Notes: generated from the letters alone by a model not told the origin. A DNA stretch of 64,000 nt from Planococcus kocurii (GCF_001465835.2 NZ_CP013661.2:2410501-2474500); one strand, 5' to 3'. Shown: positions 7,755 to 17,620, counted from the stretch's first letter. Numbers and translations: made by a program.

Positions 7755-8978
7755 ATGCATGAGTTTGATGAGGTATTCATCCAAATCTTGGTGTTATTGG
7801 CCATTGCGATTACAGTTGTCGGGATTGCCAGAAAAATCAAGCAACCAGACACCATTGCATTAGTTCTGGTAGGTCTTTTGCTGGGAACGACTAGCTTACC
7901 ATTTCCATTCATTGACATGGCCGAAGAATTTATTACACAATCGGAAGTTTTCCAAGTGATCATCATTTCTTTGTTTTTACCTATCCTGCTTGGTGATGCT
8001 ACGTTAAAGCTTCCTTTTCATCATTTATACAAACGAAGAAAGACCGTATTAGGCCTTGCTTTAGGTGGAACATTTATATCGTTTGTTGTGATCGGGTTTT
8101 TAACTCATTTTTTACTAGGTCTTCCTTTAGCGGTCGCTTTTACGTTTGCGGCATTGATGAGCGCAACCGATCCAATAAGTGTCTTATCCATCTTTAAATC
8201 TGCAGGGGTTTCAGAAAAGCTTTCCACAATTATGGAAGGCGAATCTCTTTTTAATGACGGAATTGCGATCGTCTTATTTCAAATCGCGTCTGTTTATTTA
8301 CTGACTTATATTGATATGGGCTGGGCAGGCTTAGGCAGTGGTGTGTTGCTATTTCTTCGTTTTGCTGTAGGAGGCATATTGGTTGGTGTCATTCTGGGGT
8401 ACCTCTTTTCACAAGTTATTCGCTTTTATGACGATTATCCTTTTGAAATTGCCATCTCTGCATTATTGTTTTTCGGGAGTTATTTTATCGCAGAGCATAT
8501 ACACGTGTCTGGAATCATCGCTGTAGTAGCAGGAGGGTTTGTTTTTAATGATTACGGCGGTAAAATCGGGATGTCAGAGTTAACGAAAAATGCGATTAAT
8601 ACATTTTGGGACGTCATCACACTTATTGCGAATTCGTTAATTTTTTTGATTGTCGGATTGGAAATTCGCAATATCGATTTTTCTGGCCAATGGTTGATCA
8701 TCTTATTGGCCATTGTCATCGTTTTAGTGGCGAGAGTTGTTGCTCTGTTTTTCAGTACAATGCCGGCTAAAGACTTAAATCGTAAAGAGCGGATTTTATT
8801 GAACTGGGGCGGGTTAAAAGGCAGCTTATCGATTGCCTTAGCATTAAGTCTTCCGGCAAGTTTCGACGGACGTGAAACGATTTTAATCTTAACGTTTGCG
8901 GTCGTCCTGTTTTCTTTAGTCATTCAAGGCTTAACCATCAAACCATTGATTAAACTGCTAGGACTTCAGTCAAGATAA
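7755..8978 (+). CDS. CPA1-family sodium:proton antiporter
   Basis: The 407-residue membrane protein has about 11-12 hydrophobic segments and the monovalent cation:proton antiporter-1 signatures: SATDPISVLSIF (the ion-binding Asp-Pro region, about residues 136-147) and EGESLFNDGIAIVLFQ (about 160-175). The C-terminal NWGGLKGSLSIALALSLP is also typical. It would exchange cytoplasmic Na+ (or K+) for protons at the cell membrane. It lacks the long cytoplasmic regulatory tail of some NhaP/NhaG members. The ribosome site is AAAGGACAG before ATG 7755. The exact ion is not readable from sequence. Confidence 0.88.
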   Translation: MHEFDEVFIQILVLLAIAITVVGIARKIKQPDTIALVLVGLLLGTTSLPFPFIDMAEEFITQSEVFQVIIISLFLPILLGDATLKLPFHHLYKRRKTVLGLALGGTFISFVVIGFLTHFLLGLPLAVAFTFAALMSATDPISVLSIFKSAGVSEKLSTIMEGESLFNDGIAIVLFQIASVYLLTYIDMGWAGLGSGVLLFLRFAVGGILVGVILGYLFSQVIRFYDDYPFEIAISALLFFGSYFIAEHIHVSGIIAVVAGGFVFNDYGGKIGMSELTKNAINTFWDVITLIANSLIFLIVGLEIRNIDFSGQWLIILLAIVIVLVARVVALFFSTMPAKDLNRKERILLNWGGLKGSLSIALALSLPASFDGRETILILTFAVVLFSLVIQGLTIKPLIKLLGLQSR

Positions 8979-9000
8979 ACCCAATCATACAAATGAAAAT

Positions 9001-9032
9001 AAACCGCCCCTAAAATAAAAGGGTCGGTTTTT
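9001..9032 (+). terminator. Terminator of the antiporter gene
   Basis: AAACCGCCCC and GGGTCGGTTTTT form a stem with one mismatch and a T-run, 22 bases after the stop codon. Confidence 0.75.
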
Positions 9033-9170
9033 GCTATAAATTTATCGAATTTCTCCATTCGCAACGTCCCGGTAAAAAGAACTGGCGCAAACAATAGGTG
9101 CTGTATTGAAAAAGCCGAGTGAATCGGGCTATAATGAGAAGGTTATTATTTGACGGGGAGGCGGAGAGAC

Positions 9171-9578
9171 ATGCAAAAGACAGTACAAATAAAACTGACA
9201 ACGACGATCCGTCAGCCGGAAATGGAAGAACAAGTAATGGTATTGGAATCTCGAGGGACATTAACGGAGAAAAACCAGCTGCGCTATTTGCAGTATGCCG
9301 AGCAGCAAGATGACCTTGAAATTCGGACGATGGTTAAACTTCAAGAAAATGAAGCGGTGATTATGAGAAGCGGCGGCTTGCAGATGCGGCTCCCTTTTTT
9401 ATTACATAAAGAACAAACCGGCAATCTGACAAATGAACAAGGATCGTTTATGTTGACGACGAAAGCGCATGAACTGTTGATCAGTGATACACGATTCAAG
9501 GTCCGATACGATATGGCATTAGGGTCAGAACATGTCGGTGAATACGAAATGGAAATACAATTTATGGAGGCTAAATAA
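9171..9578 (+). CDS. ywiB: YwiB, DUF1934 beta-barrel protein
   Basis: The 135-residue protein matches the DUF1934/YwiB family, a small lipocalin-like beta-barrel of unknown ligand. Visible features are alternating hydrophobic strands, [20 protein letters not shown] and [21 protein letters not shown] 9171 is preceded by GGGAGGCGGAG; longer in-frame readings upstream would place that site inside the gene. Its TAA overlaps the argS ATG by one base, so translation is probably coupled. The ywiB-argS pair is conserved in Bacillales; the reason is unknown. Confidence 0.88.
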   Translation: MQKTVQIKLTTTIRQPEMEEQVMVLESRGTLTEKNQLRYLQYAEQQDDLEIRTMVKLQENEAVIMRSGGLQMRLPFLLHKEQTGNLTNEQGSFMLTTKAHELLISDTRFKVRYDMALGSEHVGEYEMEIQFMEAK

Positions 9579-11239
9579 TGAATGCAGTAGAACAAGTTCA
9601 ACACGCCATTAAAACAGCATTTGCGGAAGCAATCGAAAAAGCAGAGTTAACAACAGAATCAGTTGAAGTACAGTTGGAATCACCGAGAGATAAAACAAAT
9701 GGCGATTATGCAACGAATATTGCGATGCAATTAACACGTTTGGCGAAAAAGCCACCTCGTGCAATTGCCGAAGCGATTGTAGCAAATCTTGATAAAGATG
9801 CAGCGAACATCCAAACAGTAGATATTGCTGGACCCGGATTTATCAACATTACAATCAAAAAAGATTATTTGCAGGACGTTGTCAAAACGGTACTAGAGCA
9901 AAAAGTAGATTACGGGCGTTCAACGGCAGGCGGCAATGAGCGCATCCAAGTCGAGTTTGTTTCGGCTAATCCAACTGGAGACCTGCATTTAGGGCATGCG
10001 CGTGGCTCGTCAGTCGGCGATTCGCTATGCAACATTCTAGACTTGGCTGGATATGATGTATCTCGTGAATATTATATTAACGATGCCGGTAACCAAATTA
10101 ACAATTTGGCTTTATCGATCGAAGCGCGTTATTTTGAAGCACTTGGCAAAGGCGACAGCATGCCAGAAGATGGCTACCGTGGCCAAGATATTAAAGACAT
10201 CGCAGAAGCGCTGGTTCAAGAACATGGCGATAAATTTGTTAGCATGACGCATGAAGAGCGTTTTGAAACATTCCGTCAACACGGGTTAAAAGTGGAATTA
10301 GCTAAACTGCAACAAGATTTAGCAAACTTCCGCGTTGAGTTTGATGAATGGTACCCAGAATCATCCTTATACAAAAACGGTAAAATCGATGAAGCATTAG
10401 CTAAGCTCCGTGCAAATGGTCATGTCTTTGAAGAAGAAGGCGCTACATGGTTCCGGTCAACAACATTTGGAGATGACAAAGATCGTGTCTTAATTAAAAA
10501 TGATGGCACGTATACGTATTTAATGCCGGATATTGCCTACCATGAAGATAAATTGCAACGCGGTTTTGGCAAGCTGATCAACGTTTGGGGTGCTGACCAT
10601 CACGGTTATATTCCACGGATGAAAGCAGCGATCGAAGCGCTTGGTTATGACCGTGATACACTTGAAGTGAGCATTATTCAAATGGTGCAATTGTACAAAG
10701 ACGGCGAAAAAATGAAGATGAGTAAACGTACAGGAAAAGCGGTAACGATGCGCGAACTAGTCGAACTAGTTGGACTAGATGCCGTTCGTTATTTCTTCGC
10801 GATGCGTTCAGGCGATTCGCATATGGACTTTGATTTGGATTTGGCCGTTTCACAGTCCAACGAAAACCCGGTTTATTACTCGCAATATGCGCATGCTCGT
10901 ATTAGCTCAATCTTGCGTCAAGCAGAAGAACAAGGTTTACTAGCTTCAGAAGAGCATTTAAACTTGTTGACTTCTGAAAAAGAAATTGATGTTTTGAAAA
11001 AAATTGGGGATTTCCCACAAGTCATCGCAGATGCAGCGAAACAACGTGCACCTCACCGTATTACAACGTACATTCAAGAATTGGCGTCAAATTTCCATAG
11101 TTTCTACAATGCCAATAAAGTATTAGATGCAGCAAACGCCGAAATGACAAGTGCTCGTTTGGCATTGATCACGGCTGTGAAAACAACGTTAGCGAATGCA
11201 CTCAAAACAGTCGGCGTCGAAGCTCCTGAAAAAATGTAA
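9578..11239 (+). CDS. argS: Arginyl-tRNA synthetase
   Basis: The 553-residue class I synthetase charges tRNA-Arg in the cytoplasm. The HIGH-type motif reads HLGHA at residues 137-141 and the KMSKS-type motif KMSKR begins at residue 380. The N-terminal ~110 residues form the Arg-S additional domain, and the C-terminal DALR anticodon-binding domain begins near [10 protein letters not shown]. Length is normal. The ATG overlaps the ywiB stop, with TATGGAGGC as ribosome site. Confidence 0.97.
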   Translation: MNAVEQVQHAIKTAFAEAIEKAELTTESVEVQLESPRDKTNGDYATNIAMQLTRLAKKPPRAIAEAIVANLDKDAANIQTVDIAGPGFINITIKKDYLQDVVKTVLEQKVDYGRSTAGGNERIQVEFVSANPTGDLHLGHARGSSVGDSLCNILDLAGYDVSREYYINDAGNQINNLALSIEARYFEALGKGDSMPEDGYRGQDIKDIAEALVQEHGDKFVSMTHEERFETFRQHGLKVELAKLQQDLANFRVEFDEWYPESSLYKNGKIDEALAKLRANGHVFEEEGATWFRSTTFGDDKDRVLIKNDGTYTYLMPDIAYHEDKLQRGFGKLINVWGADHHGYIPRMKAAIEALGYDRDTLEVSIIQMVQLYKDGEKMKMSKRTGKAVTMRELVELVGLDAVRYFFAMRSGDSHMDFDLDLAVSQSNENPVYYSQYAHARISSILRQAEEQGLLASEEHLNLLTSEKEIDVLKKIGDFPQVIADAAKQRAPHRITTYIQELASNFHSFYNANKVLDAANAEMTSARLALITAVKTTLANALKTVGVEAPEKM

Positions 11240-11293
11240 GCGAAAGCTAAACGGTTACGTGTATAATGAAACAGAATTAGAACTTAATAGCGA

Positions 11294-11460
11294 TTCATAA
11301 AGGTGCTTATGTCTAAGAACATGAGTTAAAAGGGAAGCCGGTTCAACTCCGGCGCGGTCCCGCCACTGTATGTGAGAGGAATTTGCAATATGCCACTGAA
11401 GCAATGCTTTGGGAAGGTGCAAACACCAATGATCACAAGCCAGGAGACCTGCCTTTATGA
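11294..11460 (+). promoter_or_regulatory. Cobalamin (adenosylcobalamin) riboswitch
   Basis: The element has the hallmarks of the class: closing stem TCATAAAGG (from 11295) with CCTTTATGA (to 11460), the motif GGGAAGCCGG followed by CCGGCGCGGTCCCGCCACTGT, and the B12-box core CACAAGCCAGGAGACCTGCC at 11435-11453. A TATAAT at 11262-11267 could be the promoter -10. The expression platform is the terminator at 11523-11556. When cobalamin is plentiful the downstream salvage operon should be shut off. It fills most of the 400-base gap before btuF. Confidence 0.96.
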
Positions 11461-11522
11461 CAACACACCCATATGCCTGCGAGGAAAGGCTGGATGCGCA
11501 TGCTTTTTTATGGCGTCCTTTC

Positions 11523-11556
11523 AATCCCTCGCAGAACTTTGCGGGGGATTTTGTTT
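11523..11556 (+). terminator. Riboswitch-controlled intrinsic terminator
   Basis: AATCCCTCGCAG pairs with TTGCGGGGGATT, followed by TTGTTTT. It is the likely OFF-state hairpin of the cobalamin riboswitch, 86 bases before the btuF start. Confidence 0.88.
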
Positions 11557-11641
11557 TGTGTCAGTTTTAAGTAGTCCACAAATCAGCGTCCGCCTGCAGC
11601 GATTTTTTATAACAAAAACACGACACTCTAGGGGGATTTTA

Positions 11642-12616
11642 ATGATGAACAAGTTTTGGGAGTTTGGAGCAACAGCGGGATTAGCAGCCGTTTTACTAGC
11701 AGGATGTGGAGATGCGGCAACACCTGAAGAGGATGTCGAAACACCAGCAGAACCACCGGCAGAAGTAGCGGAAGTTGAATATCCGGTAACCATTACAGAT
11801 GCAGTCGGAGATGAAATTGTTATTGAAGAAGAGCCAGAAGCTATTGTCTCAATGATTCCATCGAATACAGAAATTGCTTATGAATTAGGATTAGGTGAAA
11901 AAATGGTCGGCGTATCCGATTATGATAACTACCCAGAAGAAACAACGGATGTTGAAAAAATTGGGGGACAAGAATTTAATGTAGAAAAAATTATTAGCCT
12001 TCAGCCAGACTTAGTACTTGCACACGAATCGGGACTAGGTGTTGGAGATGCTGGATTGCAACAATTACGTGATGCAGGCCTTGACGTATTCGTCGTTCAA
12101 AATGCGGCTAGTTTTGAAGAAGTTTACGATTCAATTACAGAAATTGCACAAGCGACAGGAACGATGGAAGCAGCAGAAAAACTAGTTTCAGAAATGGAAG
12201 TCCAAGTGGCTGAAATCGAAGAACTGGCAGCAACAATTGAAGAACCCAAAACGGTCTTTTTAGAAGTCGGCAGCCAACCGGACATTTACACAACGGGAAG
12301 CGGCACATTCATGGATGAAATGTTGACATTGATTAATGCGGAAAACGTTGCTGGCGAATTAGAAGGATGGGTTATTATGGACCCAGAAGCAATCGTTGCA
12401 GCAAATCCGGATGTTATGATCACGACAGAAGGCGATTATGTTGAAGATGCAGTCGGTCAAATTAAAAAACGTGGCGGCTTTGCAGAAGTAACAGCTGTTA
12501 AAGAAGATGCCATCTACAGCTTAAATTCGGATATGCTCACTCGTTCAGGACCACGTTTAACTGCAGGACTAATGGAAATGGCACAGGCAGTTTATCCTGA
12601 TGTTTTCAATGAGTAA
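11642..12616 (+). CDS. btuF: Cobalamin/corrinoid ABC transporter substrate-binding lipoprotein
   Basis: The 324-residue protein has a type II signal peptide with lipobox LLAG-C (lipidated C22) and a linker rich in Pro, Glu and Ala. A class III periplasmic-binding fold follows, with BtuF-like SMIPSNTEIAYELGLGEKMVGVSDYDNYP and GGQEFNVEKIISLQPDLVL. It captures corrinoids outside the membrane for BtuCD. Two adjacent ATGs (11642 and 11645) are possible starts after AGGGGGA. It is the first gene under the cobalamin riboswitch, which supports corrinoid rather than siderophore as ligand. Confidence 0.92.
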   Translation: MMNKFWEFGATAGLAAVLLAGCGDAATPEEDVETPAEPPAEVAEVEYPVTITDAVGDEIVIEEEPEAIVSMIPSNTEIAYELGLGEKMVGVSDYDNYPEETTDVEKIGGQEFNVEKIISLQPDLVLAHESGLGVGDAGLQQLRDAGLDVFVVQNAASFEEVYDSITEIAQATGTMEAAEKLVSEMEVQVAEIEELAATIEEPKTVFLEVGSQPDIYTTGSGTFMDEMLTLINAENVAGELEGWVIMDPEAIVAANPDVMITTEGDYVEDAVGQIKKRGGFAEVTAVKEDAIYSLNSDMLTRSGPRLTAGLMEMAQAVYPDVFNE

Positions 12617-13601
12617 ACATCTAGTAGCATACAGCGTCTCTCTGCTGATTTTAGTAGGAGCCGTATTGCTCGGGGTGACCGTTGGAACGGTTTCTATTTC
12701 ACCAGTTGTGCTGTGGAATCCGTCATCAGATGAAGCGGCGGCCAATATTTTATGGAATATTCGCATGCCTCGCGTAATTTTGGCAGGGCTTGTTGGAGCA
12801 GCGCTAGCGATTGCGGGTGCTGCGTTCCAAGGGCTTTTAAAAAATCCATTGGCCGATCCTTACACCCTGGGAGTGTCTTCCGGTGCCTCAGTCGGCGCTG
12901 TGACGACGCTCTTTTTTGGCATTTCGATACCGTTTTTAGGACCCTTCACCTTACCGGTTATGAGCATGATCGGAGCATTGCTGACGATGTTTGCCGTTAT
13001 GAGCTTTGCAAAACTGGTGGATCGCTCGATGAAAATGGAAACGGTCATTTTAACTGGAATTATCTTTAGTTCATTTCTTGGATCAATTATTTCTTTAATG
13101 ATTGCTTTAACAGGAGAAGAGTTACGGCAAATTATCGGGTGGCTGCTCGGCAGTGTGTCTATGCGTGGTTGGCCATATGTTCGAATGGCGTTGCCGTTTG
13201 TGTTAATCGGTTCTTTCATATTATGGCTAAAGCGTCGTGAATTAAATGCGATGCTGTTTGGTGAAGAACGCGCGCAGCACTTAGGCGTAGATGTCAAAAA
13301 GAGCAAAATGACGATTTTGATTGGGGGATCGGTACTAACAGGAGCGGCTGTTTCGGTTTCTGGAACGATCGGTTTTGTCGGATTGGTCGTTCCGCATATG
13401 ACCCGTTTATTATGGGGATCGGATCATCGCCACGTTTTGCCTTTGTCGTTTATTAATGGAGCCGCTCTTTTGATCGTTTGTGATTTGGTATCACGAACGA
13501 TTATCTCACCAACAGAATTGCCAATTGGTGTTATTACGGCGTTTATCGGCGCACCGGTATTTGCCTTTATCTTTTTCCGGCAGCGCAAAGGAGGGGCTTA
13601 A
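12609..13601 (+). CDS. btuC: Corrinoid ABC transporter permease, FecCD family
   Basis: The 330-residue membrane protein has about ten hydrophobic segments and family motifs RMPRVILAGLVGAALAIAGAAFQGLLKNPLADPYTLGVSSGAS and GFVGLVVPHMTR, the latter forming the contact with the ATPase. It pairs with the upstream binding protein and downstream ATPase. Its start is inside the end of btuF: ATG 12609 gives an 8-base overlap, while ATG 12600 gives 17. Neither has a clear ribosome site, so translational coupling is likely. Confidence 0.92.
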   Translation: MSKHLVAYSVSLLILVGAVLLGVTVGTVSISPVVLWNPSSDEAAANILWNIRMPRVILAGLVGAALAIAGAAFQGLLKNPLADPYTLGVSSGASVGAVTTLFFGISIPFLGPFTLPVMSMIGALLTMFAVMSFAKLVDRSMKMETVILTGIIFSSFLGSIISLMIALTGEELRQIIGWLLGSVSMRGWPYVRMALPFVLIGSFILWLKRRELNAMLFGEERAQHLGVDVKKSKMTILIGGSVLTGAAVSVSGTIGFVGLVVPHMTRLLWGSDHRHVLPLSFINGAALLIVCDLVSRTIISPTELPIGVITAFIGAPVFAFIFFRQRKGGA

Positions 13602-13603
13602 CA

Positions 13604-15067
13604 ATGCTTGAAATAAATGGTCTAACAGGTGGCTACGGCGATAAAAATATCGTAAAAGACGTATCTTTTACTGTGAAGAAAGGCTCTATTCTAGGTATTT
13701 TAGGGCCAAATGGTAGCGGCAAATCGACCTTAATGAAATTAATTAGTGGTGTATTACCAGCTGAAAGCGGCGAAGTTCGAATCGAAGGTATGTCGGTTGC
13801 AGATTTTCCAGCTAAAGAACTAGCGAAAAAAATGGCGGTATTGCCTCAATTGCATACACACGCCTTTTCCCATACAGTTCGAGAAACGGTCTCGCTTGGC
13901 AGGTATCCGCATCAAGGGGGCTGGTTTTCATCATGGTCTGAAGAAGATGAGCGGACCGTTGTAGAAGCCATGCGCTTGATGGACATTAGCCATTATGAAA
14001 AAACGCAAATTGACCGGATGTCTGGTGGCGAACAACAGCGTGTTTTCGTCGCACAAGCATTAGCGCAAGATGCGGGCATTTTACTATTAGATGAACCAAC
14101 GAACCACTTAGATATTAACCATCAAAAGGAATTGCTCGATACCATTAAAAAGCAAGCTATTGAAAAAGAGTTAACCATTGTTTCGATTTTTCACGATATC
14201 AATTTGGCGTCTATGTATTGCGATCAATTATTGTTGCTTGACCGGGGTCAAGTTGTTCGAATGGGTGAACCACATGAAGTGGTTCGCGAACAGGATATTG
14301 AACGGGTCTATAAGACGCGAGTTAGCAATCACCCACATCCTGAATTACCAAAGCCGCAAATCACTTTATTGCCAGGAGTTAAGAATGCTTCAGCCATCTT
14401 CAAAATTCGGGCAGAAGAATTTCAGATTTCTAAAGACATGGTGCTATACAAAAGCCCCATTCCGTTAAAAACGGTTTCCTCAGCAGTCGTCAATGCAGGC
14501 TCCGGATGGTTCCGGAATTTTATGAACCGCCATGTGGATGCGTTTTATAATGTAGATGACAGTGTTCACGAAATGACGGAGTATATTGCGGGAAATGGCT
14601 TGAAGACGACGGATACAGTAGGAATGATGACAGCGGTTCAAACGCAAGATGCCATTGTTAAAGAATATGCAGGTCCTTTTGGTTCGGTCGTTATTGCGGT
14701 AACTGCAGGCGTTGGAAACGGTGTGGATGTCTCAAAAGCAGTAGAACGTACGCTACGCGTTGGTACCATCAACACATGGATACTAGTTAATGGAGTTTTG
14801 TCGGATGAAGCATTTATCCAAGCAATGATTACGGCGACTGAAGCCAAAACGAAAGCACTTCAACAAGAGCAAGTTAAAGATCCGCTGACTGGCACAATTG
14901 CAACCGGAACATCGACTGATAGTTGTTTGGTTGCGGCAACGCAACAAGGGGAACAATTGCCTTATGCAGGACCAATTACCGAGCTTGGAAAATTAATCGG
15001 TGTTGGCGTTTTTGAGTGTACTGTCGAAGCGCTCAAATTATATGAACTAGCGAAAGCGAAAAATTGA
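13604..15067 (+). CDS. BtuD-CbiZ fusion: corrinoid transporter ATPase fused to adenosylcobinamide amidohydrolase
   Basis: The 487-residue protein has two parts. Residues 1 to about 245 are an ABC ATPase with Walker A GPNGSGKST, signature MSGGEQQR and Walker B ILLLDEPTNHLD. From about 265 to the end is a CbiZ domain (AVVNAGSGWFRNF, ITAGVGN-like VTAGVGNGVDVSKA, GTIATGTSTDSCLVA). CbiZ cleaves the nucleotide loop of foreign pseudo-B12 forms to cobyric acid, letting the cell rebuild them with its own lower ligand. Fusing it to the importer couples uptake to remodelling. It starts two bases after the btuC stop with AGGAGG upstream. Confidence 0.92.
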   Translation: MLEINGLTGGYGDKNIVKDVSFTVKKGSILGILGPNGSGKSTLMKLISGVLPAESGEVRIEGMSVADFPAKELAKKMAVLPQLHTHAFSHTVRETVSLGRYPHQGGWFSSWSEEDERTVVEAMRLMDISHYEKTQIDRMSGGEQQRVFVAQALAQDAGILLLDEPTNHLDINHQKELLDTIKKQAIEKELTIVSIFHDINLASMYCDQLLLLDRGQVVRMGEPHEVVREQDIERVYKTRVSNHPHPELPKPQITLLPGVKNASAIFKIRAEEFQISKDMVLYKSPIPLKTVSSAVVNAGSGWFRNFMNRHVDAFYNVDDSVHEMTEYIAGNGLKTTDTVGMMTAVQTQDAIVKEYAGPFGSVVIAVTAGVGNGVDVSKAVERTLRVGTINTWILVNGVLSDEAFIQAMITATEAKTKALQQEQVKDPLTGTIATGTSTDSCLVAATQQGEQLPYAGPITELGKLIGVGVFECTVEALKLYELAKAKN

Positions 15068-15069
15068 TA

Positions 15070-16020
15070 ATGGCACATATTATCGCTATAGCGCTAGGTT
15101 TAACCATCGATCGTATCGTTGGAGATCCGCCAAATTGGCCGCATCCGGTTCGCTGGATCGGCACAGCAATAAGCACATTAACGCGTCGCTGGAACAAGGG
15201 GGCAAACGCCTACCGAAACGGCTTTTTGTTAGTAGGAACTATTGCCTTGACCGTGTTCTTGATTGTTTATCTAGTTGTCGCACTGGCGTACTCGTTGAAT
15301 CTTTTTGTAGGAATTGTCTTAGAAGCTTTACTGATTGCTTCTGGACTTGCCCAGAAGAGCTTAAAAGACGCAGCGATGGATGTTTACACGCCGCTGATCG
15401 ATAAAGATATGGTGTTGGCACGTGAAAAATTATCTTGGATTGTCGGCAGAGATACAGCTGGCTTGAATGAAAGTGAAATAACGCGAGGCGTTGTTGAAAC
15501 GGTTTCTGAAAATACGAGCGACGGTGTGACCGCGCCATTATTCTGGGCATTTTTGCTTGGGGCACCTGGAATATGGTTGTATAAAGCGGTCAATACGCTG
15601 GATTCAATGGTCGGTTACCATAATGAGGAATTTGAGAAGTTTGGCTTTGCTTCAGCAAAAACCGATGATGTGCTGAATTTCATTCCGAGTCGGTTAACCG
15701 GCTTTTTGATTTTAATCATGACAGAAAACAAACAGGCACTGTCCTTACATCAGCGTTTTGCGAAATGGCTACAAGATGCACCCAAGCATCCAAGTCCAAA
15801 CAGTGGTTGGTTAGAAGCGGCTACAGCGGTGCAACTGGGCATTGAGCTCGGTGGTGTAAATCGTTATCGTGGAGTCGAGACTTACCGTGCACGAATGGGA
15901 ATCCCGATTTATCCATTAGAAGCACGACATATTCATGACACTGTTGGACACATGCAACGAGTCACCATTGGATTTTTCATTTTATTTGTTTTAGGAGGGG
16001 TCTTGCTTGGTATTGCCTAA
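15070..16020 (+). CDS. cbiB: Adenosylcobinamide-phosphate synthase
   Basis: The 316-residue membrane protein amidates adenosylcobyric acid with aminopropanol (phosphate) to give adenosylcobinamide (phosphate). CbiB signatures include IDRIVGDPPNWPHPVRWIG near the N-terminus, VETVSENTSDGVTAPLFWA, and YKAVNTLDSMVGYHNEEFEKFGFASAKTDDVLNFIPSRLTG. ATG 15070 lies two bases after the fusion-gene stop; a TTG at 15064 is an alternative. It directly uses the cobyric acid released by the upstream CbiZ domain. Confidence 0.94.
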   Translation: MAHIIAIALGLTIDRIVGDPPNWPHPVRWIGTAISTLTRRWNKGANAYRNGFLLVGTIALTVFLIVYLVVALAYSLNLFVGIVLEALLIASGLAQKSLKDAAMDVYTPLIDKDMVLAREKLSWIVGRDTAGLNESEITRGVVETVSENTSDGVTAPLFWAFLLGAPGIWLYKAVNTLDSMVGYHNEEFEKFGFASAKTDDVLNFIPSRLTGFLILIMTENKQALSLHQRFAKWLQDAPKHPSPNSGWLEAATAVQLGIELGGVNRYRGVETYRARMGIPIYPLEARHIHDTVGHMQRVTIGFFILFVLGGVLLGIA

Positions 16021-17086
16021 TCACGGAGCTAATCCACTACATCTGTATAAACAAGCTGGAATCACTCCCCCCGAGCAAATTGTGGATTTCAGCGAAAACG
16101 TTCATCCGTTCGGTCCACCTGCATTCTTGGCAGAACAGTGGCCCAAAATGCTAGAACGGGTCGGAACTTATCCCGATCCACAAGGAGAACCGTTTCGCAC
16201 AGCAGCAGCAAAATTTCATCAAGTAAAAGTAGACCAACTGGCTATAGGGAACGGTGCAGCTGAGATTTTCACTTGGTTAGCTAGAAGATATCGCAATCAA
16301 CAAGTTGTATTAATCGAACCGGCATTTTCTGAATACCGCCAAACGCTAGAATCGGAAAACGTTCAGATCAGAGTGATTCAGCTGGGACCAGAAAATGGCT
16401 GGAAATTGACGTTGGAAAAACTTCAACCCGCCATTGTAGGCTGCACGGCGCTGTACATTTGCAACCCACAGAATCCTACAGGTATTTTGTTAGACCTCGA
16501 CACACTTAAAAAAATAGCGCAAGCTTGTTTAAATCAAAACTGCGAACTGGTACTTGATGAAGCCTTTATCGATTTTATTGGCGAACAAGTTTCTTTTATG
16601 CCGTTTTTACAGGAATTTCCGAATGTTATCATTGTTCGTTCGATGACCAAAATGTATGCAATTCCTGGGTTGCGACTGGGCTATGCGGTTAGTCAAACTG
16701 AAACAATCGATCAATTAAAGCAAGGAGCGGCACATTGGAATGTTAATGCCTTGTCCGCTGCGATTGGAGCAGATTGTCTGAAAGCAGCCAGTTATCGCCT
16801 CAAGGTGATTGGAGCCGCTTCAGCAGAACGACAGAAGATGCAGCAGTTTTTTAGTAGAAATCATTGTCGAACAACTGATTCTGCCGCTAATTTTTTGTCG
16901 TTTCAGTTGCCAGACCCGTATGATTCTCAAGCGTTTTTCGTAGAACTATTAAAAAAAGGAATGGTCCTTAGACACACGGAATCGTTCCGAGGAATGGATG
17001 GCAAGTGGTTCCGGATCGGCATGAAGTCAACGGAAAATATGGAGAAACTTCGGGAGGCGATTGCAGCATGGCTCGAGGTCAATTAG
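16007..17086 (+). CDS. cobD: L-threonine-O-3-phosphate decarboxylase, CobD
   Basis: The 359-residue fold-type I PLP enzyme resembles histidinol-phosphate aminotransferase. In this operon it should make (R)-1-amino-2-propanol phosphate for CbiB. Visible motifs are ICNPQNPTGILL, DEAFIDF, and the PLP lysine region RSMTKMYAIPGLRLGYA. The start is TTG 16007, set by a perfect AGGAGGGG six bases upstream; it overlaps the end of cbiB by 14 bases. HisC is the alternative reading, but context and the PNHGANP N-terminus favour CobD. Confidence 0.9.
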   Translation: MVLPNHGANPLHLYKQAGITPPEQIVDFSENVHPFGPPAFLAEQWPKMLERVGTYPDPQGEPFRTAAAKFHQVKVDQLAIGNGAAEIFTWLARRYRNQQVVLIEPAFSEYRQTLESENVQIRVIQLGPENGWKLTLEKLQPAIVGCTALYICNPQNPTGILLDLDTLKKIAQACLNQNCELVLDEAFIDFIGEQVSFMPFLQEFPNVIIVRSMTKMYAIPGLRLGYAVSQTETIDQLKQGAAHWNVNALSAAIGADCLKAASYRLKVIGAASAERQKMQQFFSRNHCRTTDSAANFLSFQLPDPYDSQAFFVELLKKGMVLRHTESFRGMDGKWFRIGMKSTENMEKLREAIAAWLEVN

Positions 17087-17616
17087 TTTTTATCAGTGGT
17101 GGAGTTCGTAGTGGCAAAAGCGCTTATGCAGAAATGCTTGTACGTGATACTGGCAAGAGCCGGAGGATTTATTTGGCTAGCGGTCAAGCTTATGATGAAG
17201 AGATGATAGAGCGCATTGAACGTCATCGAAAAGATCGGCAGGAAGATGGCTGGCTAACTATTGAGCAAGCCTACAGTATGGCAAATGTGTTACAAGAGCT
17301 TGAACCGGACGATTTAGTGCTATGGGACTGTGTAACAACGTGGCTTGCCAATGAACTTTATGAAGGTTGGGAAACGGGCAATATGTGTGCTGACATTGAA
17401 GACTGCATGGAGCAGAAATGGGGTAAGTTACAAGAGACGATTCTGGAAATGTTGAATACAGTCCATTCGTTGACAATTGTCTCAAATGAAGTATTAGACG
17501 ACTTTGTGCGAGATCGACTGTACCAAAGCTGGCTTGGGCGTATTCATATTTGGCTCGTTCAGCAAGCTGATCAGGCACTCGAAATGGAAAATGGGTTGTC
17601 ATTTAGAAGGAAGTGA
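17068..17616 (+). CDS. cobU: Adenosylcobinamide kinase / guanylyltransferase, CobU-type (P-loop copy)
   Basis: The 182-residue protein has an intact P-loop FISGGVRSGKSAYAE near the N-terminus, the RIERHRKDRQEDGW segment carrying the histidine that is guanylylated in CobU, WDCVTTWLANE, and VSNEV. CobU phosphorylates adenosylcobinamide and then attaches GMP. It lacks the usual GIVP motif after VSNEV (here VLDDFV), whereas the second CobU-like gene at 20354 has GIVP but a poor P-loop. ATG 17068 is preceded by GGGAGGCG and overlaps cobD by 19 bases. Confidence 0.85.
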   Translation: MARGQLVFISGGVRSGKSAYAEMLVRDTGKSRRIYLASGQAYDEEMIERIERHRKDRQEDGWLTIEQAYSMANVLQELEPDDLVLWDCVTTWLANELYEGWETGNMCADIEDCMEQKWGKLQETILEMLNTVHSLTIVSNEVLDDFVRDRLYQSWLGRIHIWLVQQADQALEMENGLSFRRK

Positions 17617-17620
17617 AAAA

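Noticed and set aside
7508-7966. 152-codon minus-strand open frame over the hmoB-antiporter junction.
   Set aside because: It is antisense to two conserved genes and to the hmoB terminator.
11255-11524. Minus-strand open frame upstream of btuF.
   Set aside because: The sequence is the cobalamin riboswitch on the plus strand, which fully explains its conservation.
11372-11641. In-frame N-terminal extension of btuF.
   Set aside because: It would run through the riboswitch and terminator and bury the lipoprotein signal peptide in the middle of the protein.
16007-17086. Histidinol-phosphate aminotransferase (hisC).
   Set aside because: The fold is shared, but the gene overlaps cbiB and cobU in a riboswitch-controlled B12 operon, so CobD is the better call.
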